The position numbers and the translations under genes are program-made. A stretch of DNA of 39,918 nt from Ilyobacter polytropus (lineage in GTDB: Bacteria; Fusobacteriota; Fusobacteriia; Fusobacteriales; Fusobacteriaceae): the NCBI GenBank assembly GCA_003246855.1, contig QKCP01000136.1, forward strand, positions 1 through 39,918, given 5' to 3'. The notes under the pieces are model-generated. The model saw nothing but the letters and a program-made list of their open reading frames with translations, was not told the origin of the DNA and did not search any database. Every line of letters begins with the position of its first letter. The stretch's first letter is position 1. Shown here in pieces: positions 34,182 to 39,918 of this stretch.

Positions 34182-34928
34182 CTAATAGCCAAGTTTTCTT
34201 GAAATTTCAGTACTTGTTTTTAAAAGTTCTTTAGACTCAGCTTCTATATCTCGGTCTTCTGAGAAAAATCCAGATATACTTATTGCTCCTACGACATCCT
34301 TTTTAAAATCAAAAATAGGTGCACCGATACACAGCATATGCTCTTCAACCTCTCTGTTGTCGATAGCATATCCCCTTTTTTTTATTTCCTGTAGTTCCTG
34401 AATTAGTTCCTCTTTTGAAAGTGTATATGAGGTTTTCTTTTCAAAGGACTGCATGGAAATTAGCTTTTTTATCTCTTCAGGGGATAAAAAGGCCAGTATG
34501 GCCTTTCCCAAAGATGTGCAGTACATGGGGTTTGTACTACCTACACCAGAAGTAGTAATAATTGCTTTTTCAGATTCATGCTTTGATATATATACAATCT
34601 CTCCAGAGTTTTCAACAGCATAGAAGATTGTTTTTCCTGTTTTTTCAGCTAGATCCTGAAGGGGCTTGTCGATAATTTTAAATATCTCCCTGTTTCTGGA
34701 ATAGCTGTTTCCTATCTGAAAGCTCTTTAGTCCGATTTTATAGAAGTTTAGCTCACCTGGATTTTTTTCTAGCATCTCCAAGTGGGCTAAAGTTTCTAAT
34801 ATGTCATAGGCGCTAGTTTTTGGGATCTTCATAATCTCTGTGATCTCCTTGACTGTTAGCCCGCTTTTCTCTTTAGATAAAAGTTCCAACATTTTAATGG
34901 TTCTCTCTACTGTTCTATTTAGTTTCAT
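34182..34928 (-). CDS. IclR-family regulator, probable KDG-responsive repressor
   Basis: 248 residues, full length; ATG at 34928 after GAGGAAA. Winged helix at about 1-70 (RTVERTIKMLELLSKEK, VKEITEIMKIPKTSAYDIL), effector domain about 80-246 (MYCTSLGKAILAFLSPEE, RGYAIDNREVEEHMLCIGAPIF, VVGAISISGFF). It is the third gene of kdgA-kdgK-iclR, so it is probably a KdgR-type regulator responding to KDG; this is inferred from context. A TATAAT on the minus strand (34963-34968) could give it a second weak promoter. Confidence 0.87.
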   Translation of the reverse strand: MKLNRTVERTIKMLELLSKEKSGLTVKEITEIMKIPKTSAYDILETLAHLEMLEKNPGELNFYKIGLKSFQIGNSYSRNREIFKIIDKPLQDLAEKTGKTIFYAVENSGEIVYISKHESEKAIITTSGVGSTNPMYCTSLGKAILAFLSPEEIKKLISMQSFEKKTSYTLSKEELIQELQEIKKRGYAIDNREVEEHMLCIGAPIFDFKKDVVGAISISGFFSEDRDIEAESKELLKTSTEISRKLGY

Positions 34929-34991
34929 AAATTTTTCCTCGATTCATAGAATTTTTAAAAAGATTATACCAGAAAAATTTTAAAAATGAAA

Positions 34992-36008
34992 CTATCTACC
35001 AACGTCGTAAGAAACCCCTTTAAATAATTTTTCTACTTCATCTTTTGTAACAAGGTTTACATCACCTAATATTGTATGCTTTAATGCTGCTGATGCAGCT
35101 GCAAACTCGACTTTGTAGCTGTCGTCTACTTCAGCCAGGTATCCATAAAGGAATCCTGCTGTAAAAGCATCTCCGCTTCCTACCCTGTCGATAATGTCTA
35201 CCTCGTATTCTCTGGAAACGAGCATCTCTTTTCCGTTGAAGACAATACCCTTATAGATATTTTTTGAAGCAGATACTACTTTTCTAGCTGAAGATACTAT
35301 ATATTTAAATCCGTATTTTTCCATAACTTTTGGATATAAATCCTTGTAGCAGTTGAAGATGTTTTCTTCATAACAGCTCTCTTCCGAATGGAATCCAAGT
35401 ATATTTATAAAATCCAGGTATCCTGCAAAAGCGATGTCCACATATTTAAGGACCCTCTCAATTCCATTAGCCGCTTCATTAAGAGACCAAAGTTTACTTC
35501 TATAGTTAAAGTCGAAACTTACCGTAATACCTTTTTCTTTTGCTTTTTTCATAAAGTATTCACCCAATTCTAGAGCTTCTGGGCTTAAACCAAGAGTTAT
35601 TCCAGAAACGTGGAAAAGCGAAACTCCAGAAAAAATAGCATCTACATCAAATTCACTTACAGAGGCTTTGGAAATAGATGAATGTTTTCTGTCATAAATG
35701 ACCTTGCTGCTTCTGAGAGAAAAACCGTTTTCTAAAAAATATATACCAAGTCTCTCTCCTCCTCTTGCAATATATGACGTGTTCACACCAAAGCTCTCTA
35801 TATGACGTACAGCGGCTTCCCCAATCTCGTTATCAGGGACTTTTGTTATGGCTGTTGTATTTACTCCAAGAATGGAAAGGTTAACGGCAACATTTATCTC
35901 TGCACCACCATAGTTCACATCAAAAGAGCTTGAGTTTATGATCCTTTGATTTCCTGGTGGAGAAAGCCTTAATAGGACTTCTCCGAGAGTGACAACTTTT
36001 TTACTCAT
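34992..36008 (-). CDS. kdgK: 2-keto-3-deoxygluconate kinase (PfkB/ribokinase family)
   Basis: 338 residues; ATG at 36008 with AGGTGAAATG-type ribosome site overlapping the end of the kdgA gene region. PfkB signature 1 near residue 34 (NYGGAEINVAVNLSILG) and signature 2 DRVGSGDAFTAGFLYG with catalytic Asp280. It phosphorylates KDG to KDPG with ATP. Thirteen bases separate it from kdgA, showing an operon. It takes the KDG produced by uxaA and the aldonate dehydratase. Confidence 0.93.
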   Translation of the reverse strand: MSKKVVTLGEVLLRLSPPGNQRIINSSSFDVNYGGAEINVAVNLSILGVNTTAITKVPDNEIGEAAVRHIESFGVNTSYIARGGERLGIYFLENGFSLRSSKVIYDRKHSSISKASVSEFDVDAIFSGVSLFHVSGITLGLSPEALELGEYFMKKAKEKGITVSFDFNYRSKLWSLNEAANGIERVLKYVDIAFAGYLDFINILGFHSEESCYEENIFNCYKDLYPKVMEKYGFKYIVSSARKVVSASKNIYKGIVFNGKEMLVSREYEVDIIDRVGSGDAFTAGFLYGYLAEVDDSYKVEFAAASAALKHTILGDVNLVTKDEVEKLFKGVSYDVGR

Positions 36009-36021
36009 CTTATCATTTCAC

Positions 36022-36651
36022 CTATCCTCTCGCTAATTTTACTTTTTCTACGAACTCTTTAGATTTAGCCACTATCTCATCAAAAGAACCGCTAGTAAGC
36101 TGTCCTCCAACGCCAACTGCAATTACTCCATTTTTGATCCACTGATCTACATTCTCTAAACTTACTCCACCTGTAGGCATGATGTTTACTTGAGGAAGTG
36201 GGGCTTTTGCTGCTTTTACAAATGATGGTCCGAATGCGCTTCCAGGGAACATTTTTATGATGTCACACCCAGCTTCCATAGCTGTGATCATCTCTGTTAT
36301 AGTCATACATCCAGGCATGTATGGTATCTGGTATCTATTACAAAGTTTTGCTGTTTCAAGATCAAAAGCAGGGGAAACCACATATTCGGCCCCGGCTAAA
36401 ATCGCAATTCTAGCAGTTTCAGAATCCAATACACTACCAGCACCGACAAGCAGTTTTTCTGAAGGGATGGAATTTTTCAATTCTTTTATAACTTCTGTTG
36501 CACCAGGAACGGTATAAGTAACTTCTACAGCGGGGATTCCTCCCTCTATGCATGCTTTAGAGGTAGTGATTGCTTCTTCTATATTTTCTCCTCTAATAAC
36601 TGCTACAACACCAACATCTTTAATTTTCTTTAAAACTTCAAATTTTTTCAT
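36022..36651 (-). CDS. kdgA: KDPG / KHG aldolase
   Basis: 209 residues; ATG at 36651 after GGAGG. Entner-Doudoroff class I aldolase: Glu43 in VEVTYT, Schiff-base Lys133 in DIIKMFPG, and phosphate-binding GGVSLEN near 162. It splits KDPG to pyruvate and glyceraldehyde-3-phosphate. First gene of the kdg operon, behind a clear promoter at 36704-36732. Confidence 0.95.
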   Translation of the reverse strand: MKKFEVLKKIKDVGVVAVIRGENIEEAITTSKACIEGGIPAVEVTYTVPGATEVIKELKNSIPSEKLLVGAGSVLDSETARIAILAGAEYVVSPAFDLETAKLCNRYQIPYMPGCMTITEMITAMEAGCDIIKMFPGSAFGPSFVKAAKAPLPQVNIMPTGGVSLENVDQWIKNGVIAVGVGGQLTSGSFDEIVAKSKEFVEKVKLARG

Positions 36652-36665
36652 TTTTTCCTCCTGTT

Positions 36666-36732
36666 CTTATATCCGAATCAAATACATAAATACGATTAAT
36701 AGTATTTTAGAACTTATTTTTGAATTTGTCAA
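36666..36732 (-). promoter_or_regulatory. kdgA promoter with conserved downstream element
   Basis: On the minus strand TTGACA (36727-36732), 17 bases, TAAAAT (36704-36709). About 10 bases later begins a 35-base element starting AATCG-ATTTATGT and ending TTCG-ATAT-GAAC (28 of 35 positions shared with the promoter at 39789-39817, in the same place). It is a good candidate operator for the IclR regulator or the response regulator. Confidence 0.75.
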
Positions 36733-36835
36733 GAAAAAAATAGGTTGACTTTTATTGTTTTTTTAGCGGAATAGATTTATAAATTAAATGCTGATCTTGA
36801 TATATTACAAATTTTTTTTTTTAATAAAAACAGTT

Positions 36836-36868
36836 GAACCAGGAGCAGCTAAAGCAAACTCCTGGTTC
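36836..36868 (-). terminator. Terminator of the response regulator cluster
   Basis: GAACCAGGAG (36836-36845) pairs with CTCCTGGTTC (36859-36868); AACAG/CTGTT extends the stem past a two-base bulge. On the minus strand a T-rich tail follows. Confidence 0.82.
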
Positions 36869-36895
36869 TGTTTATAAAAAAGGTTGTATTAAGGG

Positions 36896-37531
36896 CTATA
36901 TTTCATCCGCCAGGTGTTTATAATAGCACAGAGGTCTTTTTGAATTTTCCTGGTGTACTATCCTAGTTATTTTTTCTACAGTATGCAGGTATTTGAGGTA
37001 TTTTCTAACTGTAGTTATTGAAAGCTTCAGTTGACCTCCTATCTCCGAGGTCGTCATAAATTTTTTATTTATTTTCATGAAGTCGTTGATTCTGTCGAGG
37101 GTTCTTTTATTCAAGGATGTGGCGAACGCCAGGGAATCTTTTATGATAACCCCGTCCCCCCTATCTTTTATGTTGCCGGATTTTTGATAATAGTTTTCAA
37201 AAACTTTCTTGAATTCCTTGAATTCAAAGGGTTTTATAAGATAATCTACCATCCCGAATTTTAAGTATGAGCCTAAGTTTCTCATCTCTCGAAAGTAGGT
37301 TAATGGGATTATATCGGAGTTTAATTTTAGACTTTTAAGCTCTTTCATAAAGCTTAGATTGTCCGAGACATCTAATACTATAAGGTCTATTCGACTATTT
37401 TTATAGATATCCTTTATTGCGTCTACACTACCAACCGTGCCTACAACTTCAAATTCATCGATACTGCTTATATGGGATGCGTATAGATTCCCCACCCACG
37501 GTTTGTACGTTGCTATCAAAACATTTATCAA
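36896..37531 (-). CDS. CitB/DcuR-like response regulator with degenerate receiver
   Basis: 211 residues; TTG start with GAGGTGAT a few bases upstream. Receiver domain about 1-115: phospho-acceptor Asp54 (LIVLDVSDN), Thr78 and Lys100-Pro101 (YLIKPFEF) are present, but the acidic pair normally near residues 8-10 (EDD) is TYK (VLIATYKPW), which should impair magnesium binding. The C-terminal part (about 140-205, KFMTTSEIGGQLKLSITTVRKYLKYL) is a helix-turn-helix like that of the DcuR/CitB group, whose members control organic-acid transport. No histidine kinase is encoded in the window. It follows the 125-residue gene by 95 bases. Confidence 0.8.
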   Translation of the reverse strand: MINVLIATYKPWVGNLYASHISSIDEFEVVGTVGSVDAIKDIYKNSRIDLIVLDVSDNLSFMKELKSLKLNSDIIPLTYFREMRNLGSYLKFGMVDYLIKPFEFKEFKKVFENYYQKSGNIKDRGDGVIIKDSLAFATSLNKRTLDRINDFMKINKKFMTTSEIGGQLKLSITTVRKYLKYLHTVEKITRIVHQENSKRPLCYYKHLADEI

Positions 37532-37599
37532 ATTTAAATCACCTCAAAACTTTAACTGTATAAAAAGTACATATATAATAATTTGAAATTAAAACTGTC

Positions 37600-37618
37600 A
37601 TTCAATAGTCTACTGAAT
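37600..37618 (-). other. Small hairpin between the 125-residue gene and the response regulator gene
   Basis: An 8-bp stem (one G-T pair) with loop of three bases, 9 bases beyond the 125-residue gene's stop. No T-run; it could be an attenuator or a weak terminator, leaving open whether the response regulator is in the same transcript. Confidence 0.3.
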
Positions 37619-37626
37619 CTAAAATG

Positions 37627-38004
37627 TCACTTATATTTTGTTTCAGAAACCAAAATTTTTTCTAAATTACCCATTTTTTTAGAAATATTATTTATCCTAA
37701 ATTCTAGAGAATTCAGCATCCAAAACTGAAAATGATTTATCTTTTGCTGTTCATGTATCATCCAGGCAATTTTTAGTGAAACCAATAAAACACCTATTTC
37801 GAGAGAAAGAGGCATGGATATTTTATGCAGAACGGCTCCTAGAATAAAAACAGCAACAACACAAACTAAAAATACGACATTTATAATAATATTTGTTTTT
37901 GATTTGTGTGTTCCGCCTATTTTACCGATTATTTCTTTTACCTTTTTCTTTTCATTTTCAAAATCTTTAAGTTCTTTTTTCAAATCTTCATACTTGTTTT
38001 CCAT
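37627..38004 (-). CDS. 125-residue membrane protein with coiled-coil ends, function unknown
   Basis: ATG at 38004 with GGAGT overlapping the stop of the preceding membrane-protein gene (12-base gap), so the two are coupled. Residues 1-30 are a charged helix (YEDLKKELKDFENEKKKVKE) likely to coil; two membrane spans at about 38-60 and 65-83; then an amphipathic C-terminal helix (INHFQFWMLNSLEFRINNIS). I do not recognise the family. It may be an accessory or scaffold subunit of the 513-residue permease-like protein. Confidence 0.7.
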   Translation of the reverse strand: MENKYEDLKKELKDFENEKKKVKEIIGKIGGTHKSKTNIIINVVFLVCVVAVFILGAVLHKISMPLSLEIGVLLVSLKIAWMIHEQQKINHFQFWMLNSLEFRINNISKKMGNLEKILVSETKYK

Positions 38005-38016
38005 ATTAATACTCCA

Positions 38017-39558
38017 TCATATGCTTATTAAAGAGTAAACAACGCCAGCAAATCCAAACACAGCAAGCGACATTACCAATTTAGAAGCCATCTTGCCATT
38101 GTTCTCTACAGCGTTTCCGAATATTCCAAAAACAAAAGGGTGCACCAAAAACGGCATAGCGAATATAAATGCTATTAACGCAGACGCAGCTTCTCCAAAC
38201 ATGCCGCCTTGTACAGCTGCAAAAAGTCCGAAGTGTGAAAGGGCCGAAGAGACAGCTATGGAGACGTGCTCTAATGGCATGCCGGCTAGGTTAAGCAGCG
38301 TAAAGCTTGCAAAAACTGCTATGATCTGCCATCCAAATGAAAACTGCATAAGTCCTTTTACCTCTTTGACTTCATCTCCATTTGAATTTTTTAGAGTTTT
38401 GATAGACATAACAGTCAGGATAAGCCCTACGACAACAATTGGTAGCGTCCATTCTAAAATTATGCTTCCACGGCTAGCACTTGCAGCCAAAATTGAAAAC
38501 ACGAATATATGCCCGAAAAAAGGGATATTTATCATTATTGGAGCCCTCGATGCGGCTTTCTCCCCCAAGTCCCCCCCGGTGCATGCCCCGGTAAGACCAG
38601 AATGAGACAGTGCCCCGGCCATTCCAGGTGCTATATTTCTCACGTGGTTTGCTTTTCCCAAGAATATCAGTATAGCCATGCCTGCAAACATCCAAAATAT
38701 CTGTCCCATGAATCCATAAACTATTACATTGGCTACGCCGGAGATCTTAAATGCTTCCCCTATTCTGGAACCTCCCACCAAAAAGTTTCCGGCTAACACG
38801 ATTGGGATTCCTGCAAACAGCAAGGAGTTGATTGTTGGGCCGAATTTCCAGTTTGAAAATGCCATGCCAAGTGAAGCCGATATTAGCATTGCAAAGAAGA
38901 TTTGCGGGAGTGCGATTACTGGTTTTACAAGCTCGGCTATATGCATGGAAAGCAGCAAGACTCCTAAAATAACCATGAATTCGATTAAACCTTTTCTTAT
39001 ATAGTTTTGTTTGCTCTTTATCCTCGCCTTTTTATCGATAAAAATTATTGATAAAACTATGCTGAGATACGCCAGTAAAAGGTATGATCCCCCAAAAGAG
39101 TCGCTTTTAGAGATCCCTGATAATAACCTGTAAACAGTTTCGACACCTATTAAAAGCAAGAAAGCTCTTAGCAGAAAGAAAAACTGCGTGCTGTTTGTCC
39201 CCAGTATAACCTCTTCCTCAGAAGGGACCATGATGGTGTCAATATCAAGTTCCTCTTTAAAAAGCAGTTTTTTAATCTCTTGGCCGCCAACAAAGAAAGA
39301 TGCTACAAGAGCAATGATAGTAGTTTTGCTAGCCAGAACTATCATTGGGAACTCTTCAAGCCCAGGAGTAGCCACTTGACTTTTTACCATAACAAAGCCT
39401 AAAGTAAGGCCGAATACGACGACTATGAGTATGGAAGAATACCTGGTTCCTGCCACCACTGTTCTTGCGACTAATACCATGCTTATAAGCATTACCATGG
39501 TAAGGAAAAAGTGATTTAGTGCATAAATATGTGAGAATTGTTCCAATAAATTATTCAA
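38017..39558 (-). CDS. Unrecognised multi-spanning permease-like protein with internal repeats
   Basis: 513 residues; TTG start behind AGGAGG (39568-39573). About 12-14 hydrophobic segments, so a transporter is likely. I do not recognise the family. Two internal duplications are visible: ALSHSGLTGACTGGDLGEKA (316-335) then PFFGHIFVF (346-354) match ALSHFGLFAAVQGGMFGEAA (439-458) then PFLVHPFVF (469-477); and a pattern ending VASFFVGGQEIKKLL (85-99) resembles LAGNFLVGGSRIGEAF (255-270). Conserved Ser-His, Gly-Gly and Gly-Glu residues in each repeat could form a substrate site. A distant relation to GltS-like or other inverted-repeat carriers is possible but unproven. The promoter element shared with kdgA suggests a substrate in KDG/uronate metabolism. 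Confidence 0.75.
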   Translation of the reverse strand: MNNLLEQFSHIYALNHFFLTMVMLISMVLVARTVVAGTRYSSILIVVVFGLTLGFVMVKSQVATPGLEEFPMIVLASKTTIIALVASFFVGGQEIKKLLFKEELDIDTIMVPSEEEVILGTNSTQFFFLLRAFLLLIGVETVYRLLSGISKSDSFGGSYLLLAYLSIVLSIIFIDKKARIKSKQNYIRKGLIEFMVILGVLLLSMHIAELVKPVIALPQIFFAMLISASLGMAFSNWKFGPTINSLLFAGIPIVLAGNFLVGGSRIGEAFKISGVANVIVYGFMGQIFWMFAGMAILIFLGKANHVRNIAPGMAGALSHSGLTGACTGGDLGEKAASRAPIMINIPFFGHIFVFSILAASASRGSIILEWTLPIVVVGLILTVMSIKTLKNSNGDEVKEVKGLMQFSFGWQIIAVFASFTLLNLAGMPLEHVSIAVSSALSHFGLFAAVQGGMFGEAASALIAFIFAMPFLVHPFVFGIFGNAVENNGKMASKLVMSLAVFGFAGVVYSLISI

Positions 39559-39595
39559 TTTTATTTACCTCCTTTATTTTTTATATTGAAAATAG

Positions 39596-39727
39596 TTAAT
39601 TTAAAAATAGTGTTTGGGCCCTAAATTCTAGGATTTTGACTAAAAGGTAGGGAAACCAGTTAATGGAAAGTAGGAAAAGAGAAATTGCTATAATTTTATA
39701 GACGATATATTTTTTATTGTTAGACAT
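39596..39727 (-). CDS. 43-residue single-span membrane peptide
   Basis: Small gene missed by length cut-offs: ATG at 39727 behind AAGGAAGG (about 39732-39739), stop at 39596. It begins MSNNKKYIVYK, continues with a hydrophobic span of about 20 residues (IIAISLFLLSINWFPYLLV) and ends with a short polar tail (EFRAQTLFLN). It is the first gene after the promoter at 39789-39817 and lies 37 bases before the start of the 513-residue permease, suggesting a small subunit or stabiliser of that protein. No family recognised. Confidence 0.6.
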   Translation of the reverse strand: MSNNKKYIVYKIIAISLFLLSINWFPYLLVKILEFRAQTLFLN

Positions 39728-39751
39728 AATTTCCTTCCTTTTTCTTGTTCA

Positions 39752-39817
39752 CATATACGAACTAAAAACATAAATGCGATTTCGAGTAATTTTAGCCCAT
39801 TTTATTTATTTTGTCAA
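39752..39817 (-). promoter_or_regulatory. Promoter of the unknown membrane cluster, same design as kdgA
   Basis: On the minus strand TTGACA (39812-39817), 17 bases, TAAAAT (39789-39794), followed by AATCG-ATTTATGT ... TTCG-ATAT-GAAC, the same 35-base element as at kdgA with 28 matches. Both -35 and -10 boxes are identical to those of kdgA. Confidence 0.75.
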
Positions 39818-39860
39818 GTATAAATTAAAGCTGTTTATTACTACAAATTATTTAATAGGG

Positions 39861-39898
39861 AAAACATAAAAATTTAAAATTTAAAATTTTTATGTTTT
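39861..39898. terminator. AT-only 15-bp hairpin at the window edge
   Basis: Arms 39861-39875 and 39884-39898 are exact reverse complements with an 8-base loop. It contains almost no G or C and could mark the end of a neighbouring gene beyond the window, or a cruciform-prone spacer. Orientation cannot be decided. Confidence 0.4.
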
Positions 39899-39918
39899 AA
39901 TAAATTAATTCATGTTTT

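Noticed and set aside
38093-38605. 170-residue plus-strand open frame opposite the unknown permease
   Set aside because: Mirror of the opposite coding strand, proline- and serine-rich, no start signals.
1-39918. tRNA, rRNA, CRISPR array, phage or insertion-sequence genes
   Set aside because: I saw no cloverleaf, spaced short repeats, transposase or integrase motifs anywhere in the window.

Overview
The window reads as a chromosomal pectin / D-galacturonate / aldonate catabolism island from a low-GC anaerobe. Strong AGGAGG-type ribosome sites, several TTG and GTG starts, lipobox solute-binding proteins, and TRAP carriers beside an Ashwell-type hexuronate pathway would fit a fermentative marine or gut Fusobacteriota (Ilyobacter/Propionigenium/Psychrilyobacter-like) or a low-GC Clostridium-like bacterium. 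This placement is inference; there is no rRNA or marker gene in the window.

Layout. (1) 45-6828, plus strand: secreted pectin attack: an alpha/beta-hydrolase esterase, a 1252-residue modular PL9 pectate lyase, and a lipoprotein rhamnogalacturonan acetylesterase (CE12). (2) 7121-8306: three small genes of unknown function ending at a clean terminator. (3) 8651-10706: an AEC-family permease and a pectin methylesterase without signal peptide, each behind a copy of the same leader repeat; an inverted copy of part of that leader and a 32-codon gene remnant follow. (4) 11154-12637: two convergent paralogous GntR/FCD regulators sharing a 34-bp perfect hairpin. (5) 13167-20620: TRAP transporter 1 (dctPQM) and uxaC-uxaB-uxaA, both behind promoters carrying paired GGTATACC operators; the TRAP promoter is tandemly duplicated with a 164-bp period. 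(6) 20747-23658: TRAP transporter 2. (7) 23930-31256: a third GntR/FCD regulator, TRAP transporter 3, then an IlvD/Edd-family sugar-acid dehydratase with a GntP permease; both promoters carry the same AGTTGT-TGG-ACAACT palindrome. (8) 31649-36651, minus strand: kdgA-kdgK-IclR regulator followed by a KtrB/KtrA potassium uptake pair and an HTH-only IclR fragment. (9) 36896-39727, minus strand: a 43-residue membrane peptide, an unrecognised 513-residue permease-like protein with internal repeats, a 125-residue membrane/coiled-coil protein and a CitB/DcuR-like response regulator with a degenerate acidic pocket. The promoter of this cluster matches that of kdgA.

Function. Pectin is deacetylated and cleaved outside the cell. 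Galacturonate (and oligomers) would enter by TRAP carriers; UxaC, UxaB and UxaA convert galacturonate to 2-keto-3-deoxygluconate (KDG); KdgK and KdgA split it to pyruvate and glyceraldehyde-3-phosphate. The dehydratase/GntP/TRAP-3 block probably feeds an aldonate into the same KDG pool. No oligogalacturonate lyase, KduI or KduD is present, so unsaturated uronates must be handled elsewhere. The strongest candidates for undescribed biology are the unknown membrane cluster at 36.9-39.8 kb, tied to kdgA by a shared promoter/operator block, and the two operator regulons read from the sequence.
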